Below, piece after piece: positions 1 through 8,766 of a stretch of 64,000 bases of DNA. Source of the stretch: Sphingobacterium paludis (GTDB lineage Bacteria; Bacteroidota; Bacteroidia; Sphingobacteriales; Sphingobacteriaceae). Both the position numbers and the translations under genes were made by a program. Where the stretch lies: assembly GCF_004364125.1 (NCBI RefSeq), contig NZ_SNZV01000004.1:1-64000 (forward strand), in the 5' to 3' direction. The number at the start of each line of letters is the position of its first letter. Position 1 is the first letter of the stretch. A model generated the notes under the pieces. That model was not told where the DNA came from and did not search any database. It saw only the letters and a program-made list of their open reading frames with translations.

Positions 1-79
1 GCAACTTTACATTAGGTTTGGGGATAGACTCAAGCTCAATAGAGGCTTTTAGGGTTAGATTAATTATCCACTGACACAG

Positions 80-1270
80 TTGGAGTTACACTCCCGTGCG
101 GGGTCGTTGTTCGTCTATAATAATTTATACCTATTTATCCCCGGAGATTCCGTATCGGTAGATTTTGTAGAAAATCCCAGCAATACGTTTTTGAAAAATA
201 AACAGTTGACTACCCCGTATTTAGCCATCACGAATAGGAAAGTAAGTCCTTATGAACTGAATTTTTTCCACCACTTAAATCAGCATGGTAGGGTGGGTAT
301 CAATATGTTCACTTTCTATGTTAACAAAGATCCGAAAAATAAAATTGACCATTCCGCTATATCTCCGCAGCAAAGCTTTCAGCTCAGTGTAGATTATCTT
401 GATAGCTTAAAAAATAACGGCTTATTTGATTCGAAGACATATCCTATATATAAAAATTACTTGCTTTCCGCATATTACAATGCATTAATACAGAAAGCCA
501 ACGTAGATGACATAGATAAGAAATTTCTAATTCGACCAGATCTACTAAAGTATAGTTTCTATCGCTCCTTATTACACTCCTATGTGGAAAAAAGCCTGTT
601 ACGATCCGTAAACGCAAACACTATCAATTACGAAGAAGCTTACAGTGTAACAAAGCGGAAGTTCAGTAGTCAGGTGAAGGAATATTTGTTGACTTATTAC
701 CTATTAAAGATAAAGGAAAATAAACCTGAAGCGTTTCCCGCTCATCTCGCATTATTTAATGAAGATGTTAAGGACATGAATTACAAAGAGTATATTAACA
801 AAAATTTCAATAACCAACTTTTACATAGCGATACCGGACATACTTATATCATTAGTTCCGCAAATCAAGGGGCTAAGATAGACTACCAGGAATATTTAAA
901 TGGCTTGAAAGGAAAAGTTATCTATATAGATTTTTGGGCTAGCTGGTGTGTCCCCTGTAGAGAGGCGATGCCCGCATCCTTAAAACTTAGAAAAGATTAC
1001 GCTGATAAAGATATCGTATTTGTATATCTCTCCATAGACAATAAGTTGACTGCTTGGGAAAATGCAAATGAACAAGAGGCCCTTCATATGTACAAACACA
1101 GTTTTTTAATTCTCAACACAAAGCAAGACTTGTTCTTAAAGCAGTTGGGGTTAAAAACTATTCCCCGATATTTAATTTATGATAAAAGTGGAGTGTTGGT
1201 AAACAGTGATGCTCCGGGTCCGGATGATGCGAATTTGCAAAATTTATTAAATTACTATTTATCTAAATAA
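80..1270 (+). CDS. TlpA-like thioredoxin-fold protein, 5' end damaged or incomplete
   Basis: The last third is a thioredoxin/TlpA-type domain with the redox motif FWASWCVPC (Cys290 and Cys293, numbered from the TTG at 80), the signature of periplasmic disulfide-handling proteins of Bacteroidota. The first 250 residues resemble the helical N-terminal part of TlpA/AhpC-TSA family proteins that carry DUF4369-like domains, but no specific function can be named. No signal peptide is visible because the start is missing: the only in-frame start is a TTG at 80 without a ribosome binding site, with stops at 50-52 and 56-58. Another frame is open from 3 to 71 and would join this one after a one-base change between 59 and 71. 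It may be a frameshifted pseudogene, a sequencing error or a truncated gene. The redox domain call is firm; the start is not. Confidence 0.7.
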   Translation: MELHSRAGSLFVYNNLYLFIPGDSVSVDFVENPSNTFLKNKQLTTPYLAITNRKVSPYELNFFHHLNQHGRVGINMFTFYVNKDPKNKIDHSAISPQQSFQLSVDYLDSLKNNGLFDSKTYPIYKNYLLSAYYNALIQKANVDDIDKKFLIRPDLLKYSFYRSLLHSYVEKSLLRSVNANTINYEEAYSVTKRKFSSQVKEYLLTYYLLKIKENKPEAFPAHLALFNEDVKDMNYKEYINKNFNNQLLHSDTGHTYIISSANQGAKIDYQEYLNGLKGKVIYIDFWASWCVPCREAMPASLKLRKDYADKDIVFVYLSIDNKLTAWENANEQEALHMYKHSFLILNTKQDLFLKQLGLKTIPRYLIYDKSGVLVNSDAPGPDDANLQNLLNYYLSK

Positions 1271-1401
1271 CGACAACAAGCAGGATGAAATTCTCTTATT
1301 ACATTCAATGCAAGCTCGTATTCTTCATTGGAAGCAAAATACCTTTAACTAGAGCAAAACGCAAAAAAGATCCATAATTTTTATTAAATTGCAGGGTATA
1401 C

Positions 1402-2196
1402 ATGGAAAATTTCGACCTTAATATCTTTAGTGGATTTCGCCTGCTGGATGTCATCGATATCTTTTTGGTGGCCATCATCATATACTACGTTTACAGCTTA
1501 ATCAAGGGAACCATTGCTGTTAACATTCTATTGGGCATTGCCTTGTTTTACGGTATATACCTGGTGGTAAAGCAGATGGAGATGCGCCTCCTGACGGAGA
1601 TTTTTGGAGGCTTTATATCGGTCGGATCCATTGCACTGATTGTCGTTTTCCAACAGGAGATCCGTCGATTTTTAATTCATATCGGTAAAAATATCTCCCT
1701 TCGGCGGAAAAAATTCTTTTGGTCTTTTCTCGGAACGAAGAAAGCAACGCAGGTGGATAATAGTGAGCGCTTAAAACCCATTATTGATGCCTGTCGAAGT
1801 ATGTCAAAGTCCCGTACCGGTGCACTTTTGGTATTCTCGCGTTATTTTGATGAGGAATATTATCAGTCTAGCGGGGAGTATATTGATGCCCCGGTTTCCA
1901 AGCGTTTGCTGGAAAGTATTTTTTTTAAAAACAGTCCACTCCATGATGGTGCCGTGGTGATTGTTGATTTTCGTATCATGACGGCCAGTAGTGTTCTTCC
2001 GATCTCGGATAGCGAAGACCTGCCGCCACAATTTGGGCTGCGTCACCGCGCCGCTATCGGTGTGACCGAGGTTTCCGAAGCCATTGCCGTTATTGTTTCC
2101 GAGGAGACAGGGGAAATTTCTATGGCCAAAGATGGCAACGTTAATATGAACCTTAGCCCCGAGGAGCTTGATAAGTTGTTGCGGGAAGAGTTGTAG
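1402..2196 (+). CDS. cdaA: Diadenylate cyclase CdaA (DacA), c-di-AMP synthase
   Basis: Makes cyclic di-AMP from two ATP molecules at the inner membrane. At 264 aa it has the family's usual length and layout: about three hydrophobic helices in residues 9-75, then a DisA_N cyclase domain. The two catalytic signatures are intact: DGA at residues 182-184 (context LHDGAVVI) and RHR at 214-216 (context RHRAAIG). c-di-AMP typically controls potassium and osmotic balance and cell-wall homeostasis. The usual Firmicutes partners CdaR and GlmM are not beside it; it stands alone here, 131 bp after the thioredoxin-like gene and 337 bp before the next gene. The ATG at 1402 begins directly before the first hydrophobic segment. 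Confidence 0.95.
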   Translation: MENFDLNIFSGFRLLDVIDIFLVAIIIYYVYSLIKGTIAVNILLGIALFYGIYLVVKQMEMRLLTEIFGGFISVGSIALIVVFQQEIRRFLIHIGKNISLRRKKFFWSFLGTKKATQVDNSERLKPIIDACRSMSKSRTGALLVFSRYFDEEYYQSSGEYIDAPVSKRLLESIFFKNSPLHDGAVVIVDFRIMTASSVLPISDSEDLPPQFGLRHRAAIGVTEVSEAIAVIVSEETGEISMAKDGNVNMNLSPEELDKLLREEL

Positions 2197-2533
2197 TTTT
2201 TTTTAAAATTGGATTGTCCATCCCATATCCTTTCCGCCGCATGCCGCGGGAAGGCAAATACTTTTGTAGGGCAAACGTATTCAAAACCCCGTCGCTTATT
2301 TTTGTTGCATCCTTATTGGATTGTGCGAAGGCAAATGTATACAGATGCGAAAAAAACTGATGCGACATATCGTTGAATAAGGGTCAGAAGCGATAAAGTA
2401 AAGAATAACTCAGTTTATCGCACTACGCATTACTCGATACGCACATCTACATACGAAGTACTACAACCTATTCTCACTACGCACTACCAATATTTTCCTT
2501 ACCTTTATATAGTAAACCTTAATTTATTTTGTT
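2197..2533. other. 337-bp gene-free stretch with palindrome and promoter-like box
   Basis: No gene is seen here. An imperfect GC-rich palindrome lies at about 2229-2252 (arms CTTTCC and GGGAAG around GCATGC) and could end cdaA transcription. Matches to the Bacteroidota -7 consensus TAnnTTTG occur at 2259-2266 (TACTTTTG) and 2297-2304 (TATTTTTG), neither with a properly spaced upstream TTG. Short variants of GGCAAATGTAT occur three times between 2253 and 2338. The last 130 bp are G-poor with repeated ACTACGCA-like words; a similar stretch precedes gmd near 51430. Confidence 0.5.
2259..2266 (+). promoter_or_regulatory. Possible -7 promoter box (TACTTTTG)
   Basis: Exact match to the Bacteroidota -7 consensus TAnnTTTG, followed by GTAGGG as at many starts in this phylum. 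No TTG lies at the expected 19-20 bases upstream. It would give the dioxygenase/dehydrogenase pair a leader of about 260 nt. Confidence 0.35.
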
Positions 2534-3442
2534 ATGCATTTCGACGAACAAAAGCCATTGGATATCGTGCTCAACGATCTTTTTGACCAGTATAGCAAAC
2601 ATGTTGCTGATGTTTCTAAAATCACGAATGCGTTGCTCGAAAAAGCTGTGATCAACTCCCAGGAAGATATTGTAAATGATCATATCGCTTTCCGTACATT
2701 GGGGGTTTCTCATCTGGGCATACAATCATTTGAAAAGATTTTTCAGGCTTACGGTTACGAGCGTCGAGATCACTATTATTTTGAGGCGAAGAAGCTGGAC
2801 GCCTATTGGTATGCACCCCCTGCTCCGCACTATCCGCGGATTTTTGTTTCCGAACTACAGGTTAAGGCGCTGAGTGAGGAGGCGCAGCAAATCATTTATC
2901 GCTATACAAACCCGATCGTCGCCGATCCTGTGGCAAAGCTTGATCTGGCTGATGGGCCCGGGGTTGCCGCTTTTCTACAGCAGCCCTTATGGTCGCTGCC
3001 AACCGCAAAAGACTACGAACGCCTGTTGCAAGAAAGTGAATATGCGGCCTGGGTTATTTACAACCGCTATTACCTGAATCACTATACCATCAGCATCCAT
3101 GAGTTGCAAGCGGGATACAATACGCTGGAAGCATTCAATGCTTTTTTAGAAGGTATAGGCATCAAACTTAATACGTCGGGCGGAAAAATAAAAACCAGTG
3201 CGGATGGGCTGTTGCGGCAGAGCAGTACCGTATCCGCCCTGTACGACGCTACATTTTCAGACGGCCGCACCCTGCAAATTGCGGGTAGCTATGTCGAATT
3301 TGCCGAGCGCCTTCCGCTGCCGGCCTATCAACATCTTGACCCGCGGGAGCTCACAGCTGCGCACCGTAGGGAAGGCTTCGAGGCCAATAATGCAGACAAG
3401 ATATTTGAAAGCACATACACCCAACAAATACATAAAGGCTAG
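2534..3442 (+). CDS. DUF1338 (HglS-like) Fe(II) 2-oxoadipate dioxygenase/decarboxylase
   Basis: Member of the DUF1338 family, whose characterised member HglS of Pseudomonas converts 2-oxoadipate with O2 to D-2-hydroxyglutarate and CO2 in lysine catabolism. The residues expected for the metal and substrate site can be matched: His50 and Arg54 in HIAFRT, His183 in NHYTISIHEL and Glu255 in YVEFAERLP. At 302 aa it is shorter than HglS (about 460 aa) and matches the compact clade common in Bacteroidota. Sixteen bases separate it from the downstream FAD/Fe-S dehydrogenase, which is of the type that oxidises D-2-hydroxyglutarate, so the two may form one pathway. The substrate is inferred from family and neighbour, not read from the sequence. 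Confidence 0.82.
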   Translation: MHFDEQKPLDIVLNDLFDQYSKHVADVSKITNALLEKAVINSQEDIVNDHIAFRTLGVSHLGIQSFEKIFQAYGYERRDHYYFEAKKLDAYWYAPPAPHYPRIFVSELQVKALSEEAQQIIYRYTNPIVADPVAKLDLADGPGVAAFLQQPLWSLPTAKDYERLLQESEYAAWVIYNRYYLNHYTISIHELQAGYNTLEAFNAFLEGIGIKLNTSGGKIKTSADGLLRQSSTVSALYDATFSDGRTLQIAGSYVEFAERLPLPAYQHLDPRELTAAHRREGFEANNADKIFESTYTQQIHKG

Positions 3443-3457
3443 ATAAGAAGGTATACG

Positions 3458-6379
3458 ATGGATCGGCACTTAAAGCGACTGCAAAGGCAACTTGTAGGCG
3501 AGCTCTATTATGATAAAAAAATGCGGGCACTGTACGCAACCGATGCTTCGGCTTACAGGGAGTATCCGCTTGCCGTCGCTTTCCCGAAAGACGTGAGCGA
3601 TATCAACAGGCTTATCGGGTTCGCCCGTGAGCAGGGGACATCACTTATCCCACGGACCGCCGGTACCTCGCTGGCGGGGCAGGTGGTCGGTGCGGGCATT
3701 GTGGTTGACGTATCCAAGTATTTTACGGAGATATCCGAGATCAATGTGGAGGAGAAATGGGTGCGCGTTCAGCCGGGCGTTATCCGTGATGAGCTCAATC
3801 TCTTTTTGAAACCTTACGGTCTATTTTTCGGACCGGAAACGTCGACTGCCAATCGTGCAATGATCGGTGGAATGGTGGGCAACAACTCCTGCGGATCAAA
3901 CTCTTTGGTCTATAAAAGCACGCGCGAACATACGCTCGAAGTGGATGCGTTGCTCAGTGATGGGTCTTCTGTAACCTTTCGGTCGCTTACCTTCGAAGAG
4001 TTTTGCGAAAAATGCAATCTTCCTACTATGGAAGGGCAGCTATATCGCCAAATTCGAACGTTGCTGGGCGACTACGCTAATCAGGAGAGTATTCGCCGTG
4101 ATTTTCCGAAAAAGAAGATAGAAAGGCGAAACACGGGCTATGCCATAGACCTGTTGCTGGATACGGATCCCTTTACCGCTGGTGCTGAGCTTTTCAATTT
4201 TTGTAAGCTCATTTGCGGGTCAGAGGGAACGTTGGCCTTCATCACGTCAATAAAACTGCAAGTCGTCGATGCTCCACAGCAACAAAGTGCCTTGCTCTGT
4301 GCCCATTTTGCCTCCGTGGAGGATGCTTTACTGGCCAACTTGATCGCGCTGAAACATCGACCTTTGGTTAGTGAGCTGATGGATCGCTATATTTTGGAAT
4401 GCACAAAAAATAATATAGCGCAGCTTGAAAACCGCTTTTTTGTACAGGGTGATCCGGGTGCTATTCTAGTTGTGGAATACGCGGGCGAGACGATGGATGC
4501 CATTTATGAAAAAATTGGGGAGGTAGAGCAAGATATGCGCCAGCAAGGCATGGGTTACTATTTTCCTATTGTCGCTGGCGCGGATAAAAAACGCGTTTGG
4601 GATCTACGAAAAGCAGGGCTTGGTTTGCTAAGTAATACGCCCGGAGACTTTAAGCCCGTCGCCGTGGTGGAAGACACCGCCGTTGCCGTGGAAGACTTGC
4701 CGGCATACATTGCAGAATTTAATGAAATTTTATCCCGCTACGGGCTTTATTCTGTGCATTATGCACACGCGGCCACTGGCGAACTGCATCTGCGCCCCAT
4801 CTTAAATTTAAAAAATGAATCCGGCAGAACGCAGTTTCGGCTTGTGGCGACCGAAATTGCGAAGTTGGTAAAGAAATATGGCGGATCACTAAGTGGCGAG
4901 CATGGCGATGGTAGGCTGCGGGGGGAGTTTATAGCCCTTATGCTCGGAGAGCATAATTACGGTTTGCTGCAACAAATAAAGAAGCTTTGGGATCCGAAGG
5001 GTGTCTTTAATCCGGGAAAGATTGTCGACACCGCAGCGATGGATACCTTCCTTCGGTATGACGATACTCAGTCTTTTCGAAGCCAAATACCTTCTGTGTT
5101 CCGATACCAAGGACAACATATCTTGCAGCACATCGAGCAGTGTAACGGCTCCGGCGATTGCCGAAAGACCCAGCTTTCGGGCGGAACGATGTGCCCGTCT
5201 TATATGGCTACACGAAACGAGCAGGATACAACGCGTGCTCGTGCAAATATATTGCGGGAGATGCTTTCGACCTCGACGAAGAAAAATCCATTTGATCATC
5301 GAGAAATTAAAGACGTGCTGGATTTATGCTTGAGTTGTAAAGGCTGCAAATCAGAATGTCCGTCTAATGTGGATATGGCCAAGCTGAAGGCGGATTTTCA
5401 GCAAGCTTATTACGATGCCAATGGCGTGCCGCTGCGGAGTTGGTTGATAGGGCATGTGGAGCGAATGACTAAACTCGTACGGCCCATTTCGTCGATCTAT
5501 AACTGGTCTGTTGGACACCCTATGATTGGAACCGCTGTAAAACGATTGTTGGGTTTTGCGCCACAACGAGCGTTACCTACTGTTGCCCGACAAACCTTGT
5601 ACGATTGGTTTGTCGCGCGGAATACAGCTAGCCGCACAATCCATGAAAAACAAGTGTATTTCTTTTTTGATGAGTTCACCAACTATCATGATGTGGAGAT
5701 CGGGAAACATGCGATTCAATTGTTGGAAAAACTTGGTTATACGGTGAAGGCTCAGCGGCATCCTGCTAGCGGGCGAGCACTAATCTCCAAAGGCTTTTTA
5801 CGGGAAGCGCAAGGGGTGGCCAATCAGCAGGTGAGGCTTTTTGCCCCGCTGTTGGATACAACGCATTACCTCGTCGGTGTCGAACCATCCGCTGTTCTTG
5901 GTTTTCGCGACGAATACGTCGATTTGGTTGATGAAGACTTAATCCCCGATGCACATGCGGTTGCTGCTCGAGCGTTGACCATAGAAGAATTTCTGCACCA
6001 GGAGATGCTGGAAGGGAATTTGACGGCAGAACGTTTCGTTTCTGATACAAAGCATATTGCTTTGCACACGCACTGTCAGCAAAAAGTGTGGAGCCTACAC
6101 GATAAAGTCGCAGAAATATTGCGTTTGCCACGGCATTACACAGTCGATGTCATTCCTTCCGGATGCTGCGGCATGGCGGGGTCATTTGGGTTTGAAAAAG
6201 AGCATTATGCCCTTTCGCAGCGTGTAGGCGAGCTCGTGCTGTTTCCTTATTTGCGGGAAAAGGCCGCAGATACCGTGGTGGTGGCGTCGGGCACGTCCTG
6301 CCGGCAGCAGGTATGGGAGGGCGTTCATATCCGGGCCTTCCATCCCGTAACTATTTTGCTGGACGCTTTAAAAGAGTAG
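3458..6379 (+). CDS. FAD- and [4Fe-4S]-binding D-2-hydroxyacid dehydrogenase (YdiJ/GlcD-GlcF type)
   Basis: A 973-aa fusion: an FAD-binding PCMH domain (about residues 35-270, with PRTAGTSLAGQ), a FAD-oxidase C-terminal domain (about 280-525, with GEHGDGR), a ferredoxin-like region with two cysteine clusters (CNGSGDC near 560 and CLSCKGCKSEC near 625-640), and a CCG-type domain with PSGCCGMAGSFG near the end. The order matches E. coli YdiJ (about 1018 aa), reported to be a D-2-hydroxyglutarate dehydrogenase; D-lactate or glycolate is the main alternative. Electrons would pass through the Fe-S clusters to the respiratory chain at the membrane. All cofactor motifs look intact. It follows the DUF1338 dioxygenase by 15 bp, and its stop lies inside the arm of a convergent terminator. 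Confidence 0.88.
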   Translation: MDRHLKRLQRQLVGELYYDKKMRALYATDASAYREYPLAVAFPKDVSDINRLIGFAREQGTSLIPRTAGTSLAGQVVGAGIVVDVSKYFTEISEINVEEKWVRVQPGVIRDELNLFLKPYGLFFGPETSTANRAMIGGMVGNNSCGSNSLVYKSTREHTLEVDALLSDGSSVTFRSLTFEEFCEKCNLPTMEGQLYRQIRTLLGDYANQESIRRDFPKKKIERRNTGYAIDLLLDTDPFTAGAELFNFCKLICGSEGTLAFITSIKLQVVDAPQQQSALLCAHFASVEDALLANLIALKHRPLVSELMDRYILECTKNNIAQLENRFFVQGDPGAILVVEYAGETMDAIYEKIGEVEQDMRQQGMGYYFPIVAGADKKRVWDLRKAGLGLLSNTPGDFKPVAVVEDTAVAVEDLPAYIAEFNEILSRYGLYSVHYAHAATGELHLRPILNLKNESGRTQFRLVATEIAKLVKKYGGSLSGEHGDGRLRGEFIALMLGEHNYGLLQQIKKLWDPKGVFNPGKIVDTAAMDTFLRYDDTQSFRSQIPSVFRYQGQHILQHIEQCNGSGDCRKTQLSGGTMCPSYMATRNEQDTTRARANILREMLSTSTKKNPFDHREIKDVLDLCLSCKGCKSECPSNVDMAKLKADFQQAYYDANGVPLRSWLIGHVERMTKLVRPISSIYNWSVGHPMIGTAVKRLLGFAPQRALPTVARQTLYDWFVARNTASRTIHEKQVYFFFDEFTNYHDVEIGKHAIQLLEKLGYTVKAQRHPASGRALISKGFLREAQGVANQQVRLFAPLLDTTHYLVGVEPSAVLGFRDEYVDLVDEDLIPDAHAVAARALTIEEFLHQEMLEGNLTAERFVSDTKHIALHTHCQQKVWSLHDKVAEILRLPRHYTVDVIPSGCCGMAGSFGFEKEHYALSQRVGELVLFPYLREKAADTVVVASGTSCRQQVWEGVHIRAFHPVTILLDALKE

Positions 6380-6408
6380 CGCGCGCGATAGGGGTCAAGG
6401 CGCGCGCC
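6379..6408. terminator. GC-rich hairpin between convergent genes
   Basis: An alternating GCGCGCG arm (6379-6387) pairs with CGCGCGC (6401-6407) around a 13-base loop. It sits exactly between the convergent stops of the dehydrogenase and the DUF2911 gene, so it can serve both strands. T-tracts are weak on both sides. Confidence 0.55.
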
Positions 6409-6415
6409 AGATTTA

Positions 6416-7261
6416 TTATTTAGCAGCAGTTATTACCTGCGTATTTAACTTCACGTATTCTTCGTTGTTAGCTGATTTAGCCATGGCTACGCCTTCGGTC
6501 GCCGTTTTGATGGCACCCGCTTTGTCGCCGGCCTTCAGTTGGATTCTAGCTTTCCAATATTTGATATGTGGCGCCTTCGTGTTGTCTTTATCAGCTTCGT
6601 TTGCCCAAGCAAGTGCTTTATTAATATCTAAATCGTTATTGTAATAATACTGGGCAGCCTGGAAATACGGCTTCTTTTCGCCCTTCATTGCCTCATCGAT
6701 AGAGGCCATGATCTCTTTTGATTGATCTACGGCAATGTGGAAAGACACTTTGCTATTTTCCCAAGCAAGTGAAAGATCTGCTCCGTTGGGTTTCACATTT
6801 TCAAAAGCCATGGTGAACGTTTCGACTTTGTCGTTTAATTTTTTGGCTTTTGCCGGGAAACGAAGCAAATCTTCTTCCTGCTTATATTGATAGGCGCCCC
6901 ACTGGTTCGCGTTTTTGCTTAGAATAATGGTCCAGTCGCCGGTTTTCTTCGGAATGCTGAAGATTCCATACGTGCCGGCGGGAACTTTGCTGCCAGCGAT
7001 AGTGACTTCTTCTTCAAAGGTGATACTTGGGATATTATTCGCACCCGTTCTCCACACTTTATCATAAGGCTCCAGGCTACCGAAAATTACGCGCTCGTTT
7101 ACATTAGGGCGTTGGTATACTAAGGTCACTTTTTTAATACCGATGGCTTGCTCAATCTTTGTCGTGCTGCTTGACTGGGGAAACTTGACTTGTGCCTGTG
7201 TTTCTAATAAGCTTACGAAGATGATTCCAGCGGTAAGCAGGGCTAAAAATCTTTTTTTCAT
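6416..7261 (-). CDS. Secreted DUF2911 domain protein with TPR-like tail
   Basis: The only convincing minus-strand gene. The 281-aa product starts with a Sec signal peptide (MKKRFLALLTAGIIFVSLLETQAQ, cut near residue 24), followed by a DUF2911 domain (about 27-170) with the family's GTYGIFSIP segment. The last 90 residues are helical and TPR-like (AAQYYYNND, ALAWANEADKD). DUF2911 proteins are common periplasmic or outer-membrane-associated proteins of Bacteroidota with no established activity. The gene is divergent from rarA, with about 90 bp between the starts, and ends at a shared hairpin. The domain call is secure; the function is unknown. Confidence 0.85.
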   Translation of the reverse strand: MKKRFLALLTAGIIFVSLLETQAQVKFPQSSSTTKIEQAIGIKKVTLVYQRPNVNERVIFGSLEPYDKVWRTGANNIPSITFEEEVTIAGSKVPAGTYGIFSIPKKTGDWTIILSKNANQWGAYQYKQEEDLLRFPAKAKKLNDKVETFTMAFENVKPNGADLSLAWENSKVSFHIAVDQSKEIMASIDEAMKGEKKPYFQAAQYYYNNDLDINKALAWANEADKDNTKAPHIKYWKARIQLKAGDKAGAIKTATEGVAMAKSANNEEYVKLNTQVITAAK

Positions 7262-7341
7262 TGTTCTCTCTTTTTTATTGTTGTTAAAAATAAGGTTTTT
7301 TTATGTATATCTATGGGGTCAAAAGGAGCTGCATATTTGCT

Positions 7342-7349
7342 TATCTTTG
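7342..7349 (+). promoter_or_regulatory. -7 promoter box (TATCTTTG) directly before rarA
   Basis: Exact TAnnTTTG match ending three bases before the rarA ATG at 7353. If used, transcription would start at or beside the ATG and the message would be nearly leaderless. No TTG is seen at the usual -33 spacing. Confidence 0.45.
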
Positions 7350-7352
7350 TAT

Positions 7353-8633
7353 ATGGCAACAGCAATACCGTTAGCAGAGCGTATGCGTCCAAAAAGTATC
7401 GCCGATTACATTGGGCAGCAACATATTATCGGCGAGGATGCCGTACTTCGTAATGCAATCGCGCAGCAAAACATTCCCTCTATGATTTTTTGGGGGCCTC
7501 CCGGTGTGGGTAAGACCAGTCTCGCTTTTTTAATCGCAGGCGAACTCAACCGACCATTCTTCTCGCTCAGTGCTATACAATCTGGCGTTAAAGATATTCG
7601 GGAGGTCATCGATAAAGCGGAGAAGCTCCGTAATTTTAACCAAGAGCAGCCTATCCTGTTTATTGATGAGATCCATCGTTTCTCCAAATCACAGCAAGAC
7701 TCGTTGCTCGGCGCTGTGGAAAGGGGCTTGGTGACGCTCATTGGCGCCACGACTGAAAATCCTTCCTTTGAAGTTATCTCCGCGCTTTTGTCACGCTGTC
7801 AGGTCTACGTGTTGGAACATTTATCTGAACAGGATTTGCGTATTATATTGAATCAGGCTCTGGAGCGCGATGCTTATTTGAAAGATCATCCCATACAAAT
7901 TGAAGAATATGAAGCATTATTTCGCCTATCCGGCGGAGATGCCAGAAAATTACTCAACGTCTTTGAACTGGTAGTACATGCGGCCTTCGCGCAGAAGCAA
8001 CCCGTTACCAATGCATTTGTCTTGAAGCAGGTGCAGCAGAATATGGCGCTTTATGATAAAACGGGTGAACAGCATTACGATATTATATCCGCTTTTATCA
8101 AGTCCATTCGGGGCAGTGATCCGAATGCTGCGGTGTATTGGTTGGCGCGAATGATCGAGGGGGGAGAAGACCCATCATTTATTGCGCGTCGGTTGTTGAT
8201 CTTGGCTTCTGAAGATATTGGAAATGCGAACCCGAATGCTTTACTCTTAGCCAACAACTGTTTCCAAGTTGTAAATGTAATCGGATGGCCTGAATCACGG
8301 ATCATACTTTCGCAAACAGTCACCTATTTGGCCTCATCGGCAAAAAGCAATGCATCCTACGAGGCGATCAACAAAGCGCAGGCCCTTGTTCGTCAAACTG
8401 GCGATTTACCGGTACCACTACACTTGCGTAACGCGCCTACGAAATTGATGAAAGAATTGGATTATGGTACGCAATACAAGTATGCGCACGCCTTTCCAGG
8501 TAATTTCGTGCAACAGGAATTTTTACCGGATAAGCTAAGCGGCACCTTACTTTACGATCCCGGCGCAAACGCGGCAGAGAGCAAGTTACGGGAATCGCTT
8601 CAGAAAAAATGGCGAGATAAATATGGCTATTGA
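7353..8633 (+). CDS. rarA: Replication-associated recombination protein A (RarA/MgsA AAA+ ATPase)
   Basis: A 426-aa AAA+ ATPase of the clamp-loader-like RarA (MgsA, WRNIP1) family, acting at stalled forks. Visible are the N-terminal PLAERMRPKSIADYIGQ segment, Walker A GPPGVGKTS (residues 48-56), Walker B LFIDEIHRF (about 102-110), the sensor GATTENPSF and the C-terminal tetramerisation region with RLLILASEDIGNANP. An in-frame extension upstream to 7143 is open, but it overlaps the divergent DUF2911 gene and has no family similarity. The ATG at 7353 gives the canonical N-terminus and follows a -7 box immediately, so it is chosen as the start. Confidence 0.95.
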   Translation: MATAIPLAERMRPKSIADYIGQQHIIGEDAVLRNAIAQQNIPSMIFWGPPGVGKTSLAFLIAGELNRPFFSLSAIQSGVKDIREVIDKAEKLRNFNQEQPILFIDEIHRFSKSQQDSLLGAVERGLVTLIGATTENPSFEVISALLSRCQVYVLEHLSEQDLRIILNQALERDAYLKDHPIQIEEYEALFRLSGGDARKLLNVFELVVHAAFAQKQPVTNAFVLKQVQQNMALYDKTGEQHYDIISAFIKSIRGSDPNAAVYWLARMIEGGEDPSFIARRLLILASEDIGNANPNALLLANNCFQVVNVIGWPESRIILSQTVTYLASSAKSNASYEAINKAQALVRQTGDLPVPLHLRNAPTKLMKELDYGTQYKYAHAFPGNFVQQEFLPDKLSGTLLYDPGANAAESKLRESLQKKWRDKYGY

Positions 8634-8743
8634 GGTAATTTCAGTAGGATTAGGGGATTGCATTGCCGGGCTGGTTACCTGTCACGTTTAGGTTCGTGGC
8701 GGCTTACGGGGCGCGAAGAACTATAACATCCCATAAATTTCAC

Positions 8744-8751
8744 TATCTTTG
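8744..8751 (+). promoter_or_regulatory. -7 promoter box (TATCTTTG) before the exonuclease gene
   Basis: Exact TAnnTTTG match followed by TAG, 15 bases before the ATG at 8767. A -33 TTG at proper spacing is not visible. Confidence 0.5.
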
Positions 8752-8766
8752 TAGAAATATCACGGA

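Noticed and set aside
4889..6131. Minus-strand open frames of 120-136 codons inside the FAD/Fe-S dehydrogenase gene
   Set aside because: The plus-strand protein is conserved along its whole length; these are codon-bias shadows.
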